Positions 53,445-61,685 of a DNA stretch of 64,000 nt are shown piece after piece. A program made the translations under genes and the position numbers. Below the pieces are notes generated by a model that made no database searches, was not told where the DNA came from, and saw only the letters and a list, made by a program, of their open reading frames with translations. The DNA is from Nocardiopsis alkaliphila YIM 80379. GTDB taxonomy: Bacteria; Actinomycetota; Actinomycetes; Streptosporangiales; Streptosporangiaceae. The DNA lies in contig NZ_ANBD01000103.1 of the NCBI RefSeq assembly GCF_000341005.1, forward strand, positions 18,752 through 82,751, written 5' to 3'. Positions within the stretch are counted from its first letter, which is position 1; each line of letters opens with the position of its first letter.

Positions 53445-55613
53445 GTGGACGATCCCCAGGACCAGGACACGTGGGAGCGCGTGATCGGTGGCTACCGGCT
53501 GCTGAGGTCTCTGGGCCGAGGTGGGTTCGGTGAGGTGTTCCTCGGTGAGGCCGAGGACGGGACCCGGGCGGCGGTCAAGTTGCTGCACGCGAGCTGGTCG
53601 GGTGACCAGGACATGCGGCGTCGGTTCGCGGCCGAGGTGGAACAGGCACGCCGTGTGAGCGGTTTCTGTGTGGCCGAGATCTTGGACGCCGATCCCGAGG
53701 CCGAGCAGCCCTGGATCGCCTCCGAGTACATCGACGGCCCCACCTTGCAGGCCTCGGTGGAGTCCGATGGGCCCCGTACCGGGTCCGATCTCCAGCGGTT
53801 GGCGGTGTCGACCGCCACGGCGTTGGCGGCCATCCACGCGGCCGGGGTGGTGCACCGGGACCTGAAACCGGACAACATCATGCTCGCGCCGGACGGGCCG
53901 AGGGTGATCGACTTCGGGATCGCCCGCGCCGTGGAGGCCACCTCGGTGACCGCCAGCGGGGTGGTCGGCACCATCGGCTACATGGCCCCCGAACAGTTGG
54001 AGGGCGCCCGCCTCACCGCGGCCGTGGACGTGTTCTCCTGGGCGGCGGTGATGGTGTTCGCCGCCACCGGGCACGAAGCCTTTCCCGGGCCCACCCAGGC
54101 CTCCCGGATCGCTCGCATCCTGAGCGGGGAGCCCGATCTCGACGGTGTGCACGATTCGTTCGCCGGTCTCCTGAAGGAATGTTTGGCCAAGGAGCCCGGG
54201 GCCCGACCGGACGCCGCCCTACTCCTGCAAGGGCTGATCACCGGTGGATCGGACGCCGCTCTGACCCCGAACACCTTCGGGACCCAGGAGATGACCACCA
54301 TCACCCCCGCGCCCAACGCGCCCACCCTGGTGGGTGTGGAGCGGACCCGGGTGGCCCCCCACTCGCCCGGTGGAACCGCTCCGGTGGCCCCCACGAAGGT
54401 CGCCCCGGCCGAAACCGGACCGGCCTCGGCCCCTCCTGCGGTCCGGCCACAGACTCCGCCCGCCGTCCCACCGGCGCCCCTCACCCCGCCCGGTACCTTC
54501 GCCCCCGCCCAGACCGGGGACGCCCCGCCCTACCACTTCGCGGGTGGCCGCTTCCATGACATGGGGGCTCTGGCCGAGGCGATGCAGCACCATTGGGCCG
54601 CCGCCGTCCAGGTCTTCAACGATCCCGACGAACACTCCGTCCTGGGTGCCTGGATCATGGAGGACCTGGGTGACACCACCATCGACCGAGGCCTGTTCCG
54701 TCGCCAGGTCGGTGACGCCAACCTGGCCGTCGCCTCCTTCATCGCCCAGGCGCGCCCCGACCTGCCGCCGGTCTTTCGTGGCCGCGCCGCCGCCATGAGC
54801 GACCTGCGCACGCTGTTCGCCGATCCGCGCCCACTTCTCACCGGTGCTCCGCTGGCCAACGAGATGATCCTGTTGGCCCGCCCCGAACTCCTGCGGGTCC
54901 TCGGCTCCCACCAGACCCCCGACCCTGGGGCACACCAGCGACTGGCCGATGACCTGGACCGTGCCGAACAGGCCGGCAACGCCCTGTGCGCACGTCTTGC
55001 CCAGGAACTGGAGGGGTGGCGTTCGACCCAGGTCTCTGTCAACCCCGCGCTGATCATGGCCTTCCTGCTCGACCCGGACCAGATCACCCCGCCAGGCGAC
55101 GGCCGCGACCGAGGGGTGGCCGACTGGGTCGACATCCTCTGGGAACGCGTGATCGCCGCCGAACTCCCCGATTCGGCCGGATACGCAGCCGCCGTCCACG
55201 GCGCCATGCCCACCATCCGGGTGTTGGCCCGCCAACGCCGCTACTGGGAGGGCCGTTACTCCGAGGTCTTTGGGGCACACCAGGCCCTAGAGCAGAAGGT
55301 CCGGTTCCAGGAGAGAATGAACAAGGCCGCTCAAGTGTGCAAGTACGCCATCGTCGCCCTGCCCTTGGGATTCGTGCTGGGGCTGGCCCAGGGTGGTGGC
55401 TTCGGGGACTTCCTCTTCTGGCTGGGGGTCCTGGCCCTGATCGGCGCCGCGAGCGCCACGGTCACCAACTGGGTGATGTGCGGTGGCGCGGCCCGTCGGG
55501 CCCAGCGGGTCATGGAGCTGCACCACTCCCGCCGGCAATTGCCCCAACTCACCGACGGGGTGGAACGTATCCGCGCCGACCTGGAACGCGCCCGACGACT
55601 GTCCTCCGGCTGA
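53445..55613 (+). CDS. Serine/threonine protein kinase with unusual C-terminal domain
   Basis: A 722-residue Hanks-type kinase. The glycine loop LGRGGFGEVFLG, Lys in AAVKLL, catalytic loop HRDLKPDN near residue 144 and IDFGIARAV are all present, as is GTIGYMAPEQ, so it should be active. A Pro/Ala/Thr linker (about residues 285-360) leads to a soluble helical domain (about 365-600) that is not PASTA, WD40 or a known ligand domain to my eye. Two hydrophobic segments near residues 630-680 (YAIVALPLGFVLGLA, FLFWLGVLALIGAASATV) and a helical tail follow. The GTG at 53445 is chosen; a GTG at 53397 is possible. It follows the membrane-protein pair by about 135 bases. Confidence 0.86.
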   Translation: MDDPQDQDTWERVIGGYRLLRSLGRGGFGEVFLGEAEDGTRAAVKLLHASWSGDQDMRRRFAAEVEQARRVSGFCVAEILDADPEAEQPWIASEYIDGPTLQASVESDGPRTGSDLQRLAVSTATALAAIHAAGVVHRDLKPDNIMLAPDGPRVIDFGIARAVEATSVTASGVVGTIGYMAPEQLEGARLTAAVDVFSWAAVMVFAATGHEAFPGPTQASRIARILSGEPDLDGVHDSFAGLLKECLAKEPGARPDAALLLQGLITGGSDAALTPNTFGTQEMTTITPAPNAPTLVGVERTRVAPHSPGGTAPVAPTKVAPAETGPASAPPAVRPQTPPAVPPAPLTPPGTFAPAQTGDAPPYHFAGGRFHDMGALAEAMQHHWAAAVQVFNDPDEHSVLGAWIMEDLGDTTIDRGLFRRQVGDANLAVASFIAQARPDLPPVFRGRAAAMSDLRTLFADPRPLLTGAPLANEMILLARPELLRVLGSHQTPDPGAHQRLADDLDRAEQAGNALCARLAQELEGWRSTQVSVNPALIMAFLLDPDQITPPGDGRDRGVADWVDILWERVIAAELPDSAGYAAAVHGAMPTIRVLARQRRYWEGRYSEVFGAHQALEQKVRFQERMNKAAQVCKYAIVALPLGFVLGLAQGGGFGDFLFWLGVLALIGAASATVTNWVMCGGAARRAQRVMELHHSRRQLPQLTDGVERIRADLERARRLSSG

Positions 55614-55667
55614 CCCGCACGGGCGGCCGGGCCCGAGCCCGAAGCGATCGCTCGGCCCACCTCCGCT

Positions 55668-56264
55668 TCAGGGGTTGTCGATCACCAGGTCGGCCCGGTC
55701 GCGGGTACGGTCACCGGCGTACAACTCCTCCTCTTGGTGGGCCCATACCCGACGGAAGGGGGCGTAGGCGTCGTGGTCCTCCCGCCGGTCCAAGCGCGCC
55801 GAACGCACACTCGTGGGCGCCTCTACCCACAGCAGCACGTCCAGTAGGTCACGAACGGCCTCCGCGCCCGACCCGCACCCCTCCACCACCAGGGTCCCGC
55901 CCGTCGACAGGGCCGCGGGCAGTCCTCGCCACCGTTCCTCGAAACGGTTCCGCTCCCAGTCGTAGCGTCGCCAGGCCACAGGACGTCCTTCTGACAAAGG
56001 TGAGAGCACCCACGCGCGCAGCAGTTCGGGTGCTCGGGCCAGCCCTTCCCAACCCGGGTAGAGGTCGTCCATGCTCAATACGGCGACCGGCTCGCCGCGT
56101 TCGGCCAGTTCTCGCCGCAGTCGCTCGGCCACCGTGCTCTTGCCCGACCCCGAGCGACCCTCCACCGCCACCACCCGTACCCGTGGTCCGACACGCGGGG
56201 CCGCCAGCACGAACAGTGCCGCCCGCCCGACCCAGCCGGAGTGTTTTGTCCCCACCTTCGCCAT
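55668..56264 (-). CDS. P-loop uridine kinase-like protein
   Basis: A 198-residue P-loop NTPase. Walker A is VEGRSGSGKSTVAERL near residue 35, followed by VLSMDDLYPGWEGLA, the DDxY/F pattern of uridine/cytidine kinase-like proteins. RRYDWERN and LVVEGCGSGA follow, the latter the strand before the lid. The actual substrate is uncertain; a nucleoside or small alcohol is likely. The ATG is at 56264, and the gene is convergent with the kinase gene and divergent from the ROK regulator. Confidence 0.82.
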   Translation of the reverse strand: MAKVGTKHSGWVGRAALFVLAAPRVGPRVRVVAVEGRSGSGKSTVAERLRRELAERGEPVAVLSMDDLYPGWEGLARAPELLRAWVLSPLSEGRPVAWRRYDWERNRFEERWRGLPAALSTGGTLVVEGCGSGAEAVRDLLDVLLWVEAPTSVRSARLDRREDHDAYAPFRRVWAHQEEELYAGDRTRDRADLVIDNP

Positions 56265-56377
56265 GGGGCGGAGTCTAGGGCCCTGGTGAGATCGGGCACC
56301 TGCGGTTCTCAGCCGCGTTCAAGGCTTGTAATATTCCTCCCGACGAGCACACAGGACACGAACCAAAGGGGTACGCG

Positions 56378-57553
56378 GTGACCGAGGCCGACACGACCCC
56401 GGGTTCGCAGTCCGCGTTGCGCCAGGCCAATGAACGGCGTGTGGTCGACGTGCTGCGCCGTGATGGAACCCGCACCCAGGCCGAGCTGGCGCGGGCCACC
56501 GGACTGTCGGCGGCCAGTGTCTCCAACATCGTGCGAGGTCTGCGCGCCGCCGGCACCGTCGTGGTCCGGGACACCTCCTCCAACGGTCGTAGGGCTCGCG
56601 CGGTCAGTCTTCTGCGCCCGCCGGGCACGGTGGTGGCGGTGGACTTCACCGCCGACCACATCCGGGTCGCTCTGGGCGACAGTGCGGGCACCATGACCTC
56701 CCACGAGAGCGTCGGCTACGACGTGGCGGCGGATGCCTCCCGCGCGGTGCGACGGGCGGCCTGGCTGGCCGAGACCCTGCTGATCGCGGCCCGGATCGAT
56801 CTGGGCACGGTCTCCTCGGTGGTGGCCTCGATTCCGGGGCCTTTGGACCCCGACACCGGGGAGGTCGGCGAGATCTCCGCTTTGCCGCGCTGGTCGGGCT
56901 TTCGGCCGGCTCAGGCGCTCAGTGAACGACTCGCCTTGCCGGTACGGGCGGAGAACGACGCCAACCTCGCGGTGCTCGCAGAACGTGAGCGTGGTGTCGC
57001 ACAGGGCGCCGAACACGTCATCCACCTGCTGCTCAGTGAGGGAGTGGGGGCCGGTGTGGTGGTCGCCGGGAACCTCTTTCGCGGGGCGGGTGGAACCGCG
57101 GGCGAGGTCGGACACATCGGCTTGGACTCCCGTGGTCAAGTGTGCCGATGCGGTAACCGCGGTTGTCTGGAGACCTTCGTCGGCTCCTCCTACCTGCTCA
57201 ACATGCTGCCCCGGCACACCGACCTGGCCCGCGGCTCGGACCCTGTGCGGTTGAGCGATCTGGTCGATGCGGCTTTGAACGGTGACCCGGGTTGCCGCCG
57301 GATCATCGATGAAGCGGGCACGGCCCTGGGCCAAGGCGCCGCGATCATGGCCAATCTGTTCAACCCGGACCGGGTGGTGGTCGGCGGGGAGTTGGCGCGG
57401 GCCGGTGAATTCTTGCTGGGTCCGATGCGCAGAGCGATGGAGCTGGGGACGCTGGGCAGTGCTCTGAGCAGGTTGGACCTGCTCCCCAGCGCTCTGGGGG
57501 ACCAGGCGATGCTGTACGGAGCGTTGAGGATGGCGGCCCGGTCGGCGGGCTGA
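56378..57553 (+). CDS. ROK-family transcriptional regulator
   Basis: A 391-residue repressor-type protein. Residues about 12-65 form a winged helix-turn-helix (RRDGTRTQAELARATGLSAASVSNIV), and residues about 85-385 are the ROK sugar-kinase-like domain. The zinc motif GEVGHIGLDSRGQVCRCGNRGCLE is complete, so sugar sensing is likely retained. It stands directly before a simple-sugar ABC importer, its probable target. A TAATAT -10 at 56329-56334 lies in an AT-rich stretch that shares a GCTTG-AAT-like core with the importer promoter, consistent with autoregulation. GTG 56378 follows AAAGGGG. Confidence 0.92.
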   Translation: MTEADTTPGSQSALRQANERRVVDVLRRDGTRTQAELARATGLSAASVSNIVRGLRAAGTVVVRDTSSNGRRARAVSLLRPPGTVVAVDFTADHIRVALGDSAGTMTSHESVGYDVAADASRAVRRAAWLAETLLIAARIDLGTVSSVVASIPGPLDPDTGEVGEISALPRWSGFRPAQALSERLALPVRAENDANLAVLAERERGVAQGAEHVIHLLLSEGVGAGVVVAGNLFRGAGGTAGEVGHIGLDSRGQVCRCGNRGCLETFVGSSYLLNMLPRHTDLARGSDPVRLSDLVDAALNGDPGCRRIIDEAGTALGQGAAIMANLFNPDRVVVGGELARAGEFLLGPMRRAMELGTLGSALSRLDLLPSALGDQAMLYGALRMAARSAG

Positions 57554-57640
57554 TCCGACCTCACTTCGGGCGTGAAGCCGGGGACGTCATAAGGCTCTGA
57601 CCAGCGCATATGCTGACTTTAGAGCTTGAATGCAATTTCT

Positions 57641-57658
57641 GTGATGTTTCGGTTATGT
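57641..57658. promoter_or_regulatory. 18-mer shared with the cutR leader region
   Basis: GTGATGTTTCGGTTATGT here and GTGATGTTTCCGTTATGT at 29082-29099 differ at one base. Both lie in AT-rich upstream DNA, the present one 95 bases before the sugar-binding protein gene. Confidence 0.45.
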
Positions 57659-57752
57659 GTTCAGGAGTTGACGGCAAGCCGGTCTCGGGGTTTGACTTCG
57701 ACCACCATCCGCGGGTGGGGTCCGCTCGCCCCCTGACCATGAAAGTGAGCCG

Positions 57753-58898
57753 GTGTTGAACAGACCAAGCTCAGCCCCACGACTTCTCACCGCAGGTTTG
57801 GCCGCACTGACGGCGGCTCTGACCCTGGTGGCCACCGGCTGCGGTGCCATTACCTCCGACGGTGGTGAAACCGAGAGCCAGACCCACAGCGTCGAGGACG
57901 GTTTCCACGTCGGTCTCCTCCTGCCCGACCTGTACACCGCCCGCTACGAGGCGTTCGACTACCCCTACTTCGAGGCCGCGCTCGAGGAACAGTGTCCCAA
58001 CTGCGAACTGTCCTACGCCAACGCCGACGGTGACGTCGACGAACAGCAGACCCAGGCACAGGCCATGCTCACCGACGGGGTCGACATCCTGGTCCTGGAC
58101 GCGGTCGACGCAGCAGCCGCCGCCGGTACCGTCAACGAGGCCAAGAGCCAGGGCGTGCCGGTGCTCGCCTACGACCGGCTCGCCGAGGGCGGCGTCGACA
58201 CCTACATCTCCTTCGACAACCACCGGGTCGGCCAGGTTCAGGCCGAGTCCCTGATCGGCGCGATGGAAGAGGAGGGCACCGCGGGTGAAGGCCAGATCGT
58301 CATGATCAACGGCTCACCCACCGACCCCAACGCCGGTGACTTCAAGGCCGGAGCCCACGAGATCTTCGAGGGCCAGGTCGAGATCGGCCAGGAGTACGAC
58401 ACCCCGGACTGGTCTCCGGAGGAGGCCACCAGTCAGATGGAGGGCGCCATCACCTCCTTGGGCGTGGACGAGATCGTCGGAGTCTACGCGGCCAATGACG
58501 GCATGGCCTCCGGTGCCATCGCCGCCCTGCGCAGTGCCGGTGTGAGTGTGGCGGACCTGCCGCCGGTGACCGGACAGGACGCCGAGTTGGCCGCCATCCA
58601 GCGCATCATCGCCGATGAGCAGTACATGACCGTCTACAAGGCGATCCAGCCCCAGGCCGAACTGGCCGTCGCCGCGACGATGGCCCTGGCCACCGGTGAG
58701 GAGGTCGAGGCGGGCGAGTACGAGATCACCGAGATGGAGGACGGCGGAGGCACGGCCGTCCAGGCCATCCTGCTCGAACCGGTCGCGATCACCAAGGACA
58801 ACATCGGGGACACGGTGGTCTCCGATGGCTACTACACCATCGAAGAGATCTGCACCTCTGACTACGAAGACACCGAGTTCTGCCAGGAAGCCCTCTAG
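57753..58898 (+). CDS. Simple-sugar ABC importer, substrate-binding lipoprotein
   Basis: A 381-residue periplasmic-binding-protein family 4 lipoprotein, XylF/ChvE-like. The signal ends in LVATGC with the lipid-anchor Cys at residue 30. The binding fold shows DGVDILVLDAVDAAAAAGTV, GVPVLAYDRLAEGGVDTYISFDN (sugar-contact Asp and Asn), GVYAANDGMASGAIAALRSAG and TGQDAELAAIQRI. The pattern fits xylose or a related monosaccharide. The GTG is at 57753. A very stable hairpin separates it from the ATPase gene, so its transcript can be more abundant. Confidence 0.92.
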   Translation: MLNRPSSAPRLLTAGLAALTAALTLVATGCGAITSDGGETESQTHSVEDGFHVGLLLPDLYTARYEAFDYPYFEAALEEQCPNCELSYANADGDVDEQQTQAQAMLTDGVDILVLDAVDAAAAAGTVNEAKSQGVPVLAYDRLAEGGVDTYISFDNHRVGQVQAESLIGAMEEEGTAGEGQIVMINGSPTDPNAGDFKAGAHEIFEGQVEIGQEYDTPDWSPEEATSQMEGAITSLGVDEIVGVYAANDGMASGAIAALRSAGVSVADLPPVTGQDAELAAIQRIIADEQYMTVYKAIQPQAELAVAATMALATGEEVEAGEYEITEMEDGGGTAVQAILLEPVAITKDNIGDTVVSDGYYTIEEICTSDYEDTEFCQEAL

Positions 58899-58906
58899 GC
58901 ACGACT

Positions 58907-58968
58907 CTTTCGACCGGCCCCGGGGCGGGACCCCGGTGCGGGGAGACCCGCCCCGGGACGGTCGAAAG
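58907..58968 (+). promoter_or_regulatory. Large intercistronic stem-loop between binding protein and ATPase genes
   Basis: 58907-58916 (CTTTCGACCG) pairs with 58959-58968, and 58919-58929 pairs with 58947-58957, giving 21 paired bases in a long stem with an AGGAG site just after it. It probably stabilises the upstream mRNA or partly terminates transcription. Confidence 0.75.
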
Positions 58969-58991
58969 GAGTAAGGAAGACAGCGGTAAAC

Positions 58992-59792
58992 ATGAGTAAA
59001 CCCGTCCTGGAACTGTCCGGGATCTCCAAGACCTTCGGGGCCGTCAGGGCTCTCGATGGGGTCGACTTCCACGTCGATGAGGGCGAGGTCGTGGCCCTGT
59101 TGGGTGACAACGGTGCCGGTAAGTCCACCCTGGTGAAGGTCATCGCCGGTGCGCACACGGCGGACGCCGGCGGTGTGATCGCCTGGGACGGCACACCGGT
59201 CACCATCGCCAATCCGGCCGACGCCCAGCGTCTGGGCATCGCCACCATCTACCAGGACCTCGCCCTGTGCGACAACCTGGACATCGTAGGCAACCTGTTC
59301 CTGGGTAGTGAACGGCTGCACTTTCCCGGCACCCTCGACGAGGTCGAAATGGAACGCCGGGCCTGGGAACTCCTCGACTCGCTCTCGGTCAGCATCCCCG
59401 ACCTTCGGGTGCCGGTGTCCTCCCTCTCGGGCGGTCAGCGCCAGATCATCGCCATCGCCCGATCCCTGCTGGGTCAGCCCCGCGTGGTGATGCTCGACGA
59501 GCCGACCGCCGCGCTGGGCGTGGCCCAGACCGCACAGGTCCTGGACCTGATCGAACGCCTGCGTGACCAAGGGCTGGGCGTGGTCCTGATCAGCCACAAC
59601 ATGGCGGACGTGCGTGCGGTGGCCGATCGCGTCTCGGTCCTGCGCCTGGGTCGCAACGCCGGTGACTTCTCGGTCGCCGACACCAGTTACGAGGAGATCG
59701 TCGCGGCGATCACCGGCGCGGCCGACAACCCGGTCTCGCGTCGTTCGAACCGTACGGACCAGGGGTCCATGGCGACGGAGGACCAGCGATGA
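58992..59792 (+). CDS. Simple-sugar ABC importer, ATP-binding protein
   Basis: A 266-residue single ABC domain. Walker A is GDNGAGKSTLV near residue 38, the Q-loop lies in ATIYQDLALCDNL, the signature is SSLSGGQRQIIAIA, Walker B is RVVMLDEPTAALG, and the H-loop is VLISHNM. E. coli XylG/RbsA has two fused ABC domains, whereas here a half-size subunit must dimerise, as in FrcA-type systems. The ATG is at 58992. It overlaps the permease gene by 4 bases. Confidence 0.93.
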   Translation: MSKPVLELSGISKTFGAVRALDGVDFHVDEGEVVALLGDNGAGKSTLVKVIAGAHTADAGGVIAWDGTPVTIANPADAQRLGIATIYQDLALCDNLDIVGNLFLGSERLHFPGTLDEVEMERRAWELLDSLSVSIPDLRVPVSSLSGGQRQIIAIARSLLGQPRVVMLDEPTAALGVAQTAQVLDLIERLRDQGLGVVLISHNMADVRAVADRVSVLRLGRNAGDFSVADTSYEEIVAAITGAADNPVSRRSNRTDQGSMATEDQR

Positions 59793-61069
59793 GCCAGCAG
59801 ACTCCGGTCGTGAGGGAACCCGGACAGGGAACCGGCCCCTCCACGCCCCGACGAGACCCCCGACTGCTGTCGGTGGCCGCCAGCCCTCGGGGCTGGTGGA
59901 CGGCGATCAAGCGCAATCTTCGTTCGGGCGAACTGGGCGCGGCCCCGGTCGTCATCGGACTGGTCCTCATCGCGATCGTCTTCCAGTCGCTCAACGATCG
60001 CTTCCTGTCCCCGCAGAACCTATCCAACCTCACGGTGCAGATCGCCGCGATCGGCTTGATGACCACCGGTGTCATCATGGTGCTGCTTCTCGGCGAGATC
60101 GACCTGTCCATCGGTTCCGTCGCGGGCCTGTCCGCCGGTGTCCTGGGTGTGACCGTGATGCGGCACGGCTTCCCCGAGTGGGCGGGCATCCTCACCGCGC
60201 TGGGGGTCGGCCTGCTGGTCGGCCTGATCCACGGGGTGATCTTCGCCAAGATCGGAGTCCCCGCCTTCGTGGTGACCTTGGCCGGGTTGTTGGGCTGGCA
60301 GGGACTCCATCTCTTCCTGATGGCCCCTGACGGCACCATCAACACCCGTTCCGATGGACTCATCGCGGCCCTGACCCAGACCTACTTCGTGCCGTGGATC
60401 GGTTGGGCGGTCGTCGCGCTGGCGCTCTTCCTCTACGCCTCCACGGTATTGACCGCCGAACGGCGCCGCCGGTTGTCCTCCCTGCCCTACAAGCCTCTTC
60501 CCGAGGTGCTGCTGCGTACCGGTCTACTGGCGCTGCCGCTGGTCGCGGGGGTGTGGGTGGTCAACCAGCACAAGGGTGTCTCCCTGGCGTTCCTGATCTT
60601 CGTCGGCGCGGTGGTCGTGCTCGACCTGGTACTGCGCAAGACCCGCTACGGGCGGATGGTCTACGCGGTGGGAGGTAACGCCGAGGCGGCGCGCCGGGCC
60701 GGTATCAACGTGATCCTCATCCGAATCTCGGTCTTCGGGATCGCCTCCACCCTCGCCGCGCTCGGCGGGATCATGCTGGTCTCGCGCAACATCGCGGCGA
60801 GCACCACCACCGGTGGTGGGTCGGAGTTGATGATGGCCATCGCCGCGGCGGTCATCGGCGGAACCAGCCTGTTCGGTGGGCGCGGCAACGCCTACTCCGC
60901 GCTGCTGGGCGGCCTGGTGCTGGGCGCCATCACCTCCGGGCTGCTGCTCCTGCCCAACGTGGACACCTCGGTCCGGTTCATGATCACCGCGGCGGTCCTG
61001 CTCGTGGCGGTCATCCTCGACGCGGTCTCGCGGCGTGGACGCAAGACCCACGCCAGGGGCGGGGCCTAG
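59789..61069 (+). CDS. Simple-sugar ABC importer permease (XylH-like)
   Basis: A 426-residue permease of the BPD_transp_2 family with about ten or more membrane segments. Landmarks are IGLMTTGVIMVLLLGEIDLSIGSVAG, where the GEIDLS motif is conserved in ribose/xylose permeases, VGLIHGVIFAKIGVPAFVVTLAGLLGW, and AVGGNAEAARRAGINVILIRISVFGIAS, the EAA-like loop contacting the ATPase. It completes the ROK-SBP-ATPase-permease cluster. Several hairpins follow the stop. Confidence 0.93.
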   Translation: MSQQTPVVREPGQGTGPSTPRRDPRLLSVAASPRGWWTAIKRNLRSGELGAAPVVIGLVLIAIVFQSLNDRFLSPQNLSNLTVQIAAIGLMTTGVIMVLLLGEIDLSIGSVAGLSAGVLGVTVMRHGFPEWAGILTALGVGLLVGLIHGVIFAKIGVPAFVVTLAGLLGWQGLHLFLMAPDGTINTRSDGLIAALTQTYFVPWIGWAVVALALFLYASTVLTAERRRRLSSLPYKPLPEVLLRTGLLALPLVAGVWVVNQHKGVSLAFLIFVGAVVVLDLVLRKTRYGRMVYAVGGNAEAARRAGINVILIRISVFGIASTLAALGGIMLVSRNIAASTTTGGGSELMMAIAAAVIGGTSLFGGRGNAYSALLGGLVLGAITSGLLLLPNVDTSVRFMITAAVLLVAVILDAVSRRGRKTHARGGA

Positions 61070-61685
61070 CGAGGCGGCACCAGCGTCATTCGACCTCTCC
61101 CGCGGGAGGGGCGGCCCTTCCGTCCAGGGCCGCTCAGGTCCCGGGCCGGTCCCACACCCACCGGCCCGGGACCTGGCATGAGAGGACCCCGGTGGACTCT
61201 TCACGGTCTCCGGTGACGCTCTGGGCCGCTTCTCCCCTCCCGTTCTCGAGGGGCCGGTTCTTCGCCCTCAGGGTCAGGTGAAGTGCGTCACCTTCCTCGC
61301 TTGGTGGCGTACCCGTGCCGAGCCTCGGCCTCGGCGGAGGCCGCCTGCCGAGAGGACCTTGGGTCCCAGAAGTGGGCCTTCCTTGCCGGATTGGAGGGCT
61401 CGATGCCCTGACCTGCGTCGACCTGGAAAGAGGGTGAGGGGAGCGCCCCTGAGGCCCAAGGTCCGATGTGGGACGGGACACTCAGGGCCCTCGGGTCCCT
61501 TGGTCCCACCGGGATGAGGGCGAAAGTCCCAAGGTCAGGGGGTGGTCTCGGTGCCTTGGCGAGTACTGCTAGCTTCACCCCCGACAAAGCCGCCGGCCAT
61601 TGCGGGGGCGTCGCACGCCATGGTGACGCACCCCTGTTCGGCCATGCCCGAGAACCCGGGGCCACCTGAGAACCTACGGAGACAC
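61070..61685. other. Gap after the sugar importer
   Basis: About 600 bases with no supportable gene. The left part is a run of hairpins (61095-61174), including the strong one listed separately. The right part up to the monooxygenase start shows no clear motif apart from the GGAGA ribosome site at 61679-61683. Confidence 0.45.
61136..61174 (+). terminator. Terminator hairpin of the sugar importer operon
   Basis: AGGTCCCGGGCCGGT (61136-61150) pairs perfectly with 61160-61174 (15 bp). It is preceded by a smaller GCGGCCC/GGGCCGC stem. Confidence 0.7.

Noticed and set aside
51690..54152. 820-codon open frame opposite the membrane-protein pair and kinase
   Set aside because: It runs across three clear plus-strand genes, with shadow-type composition and no recognisable domain.
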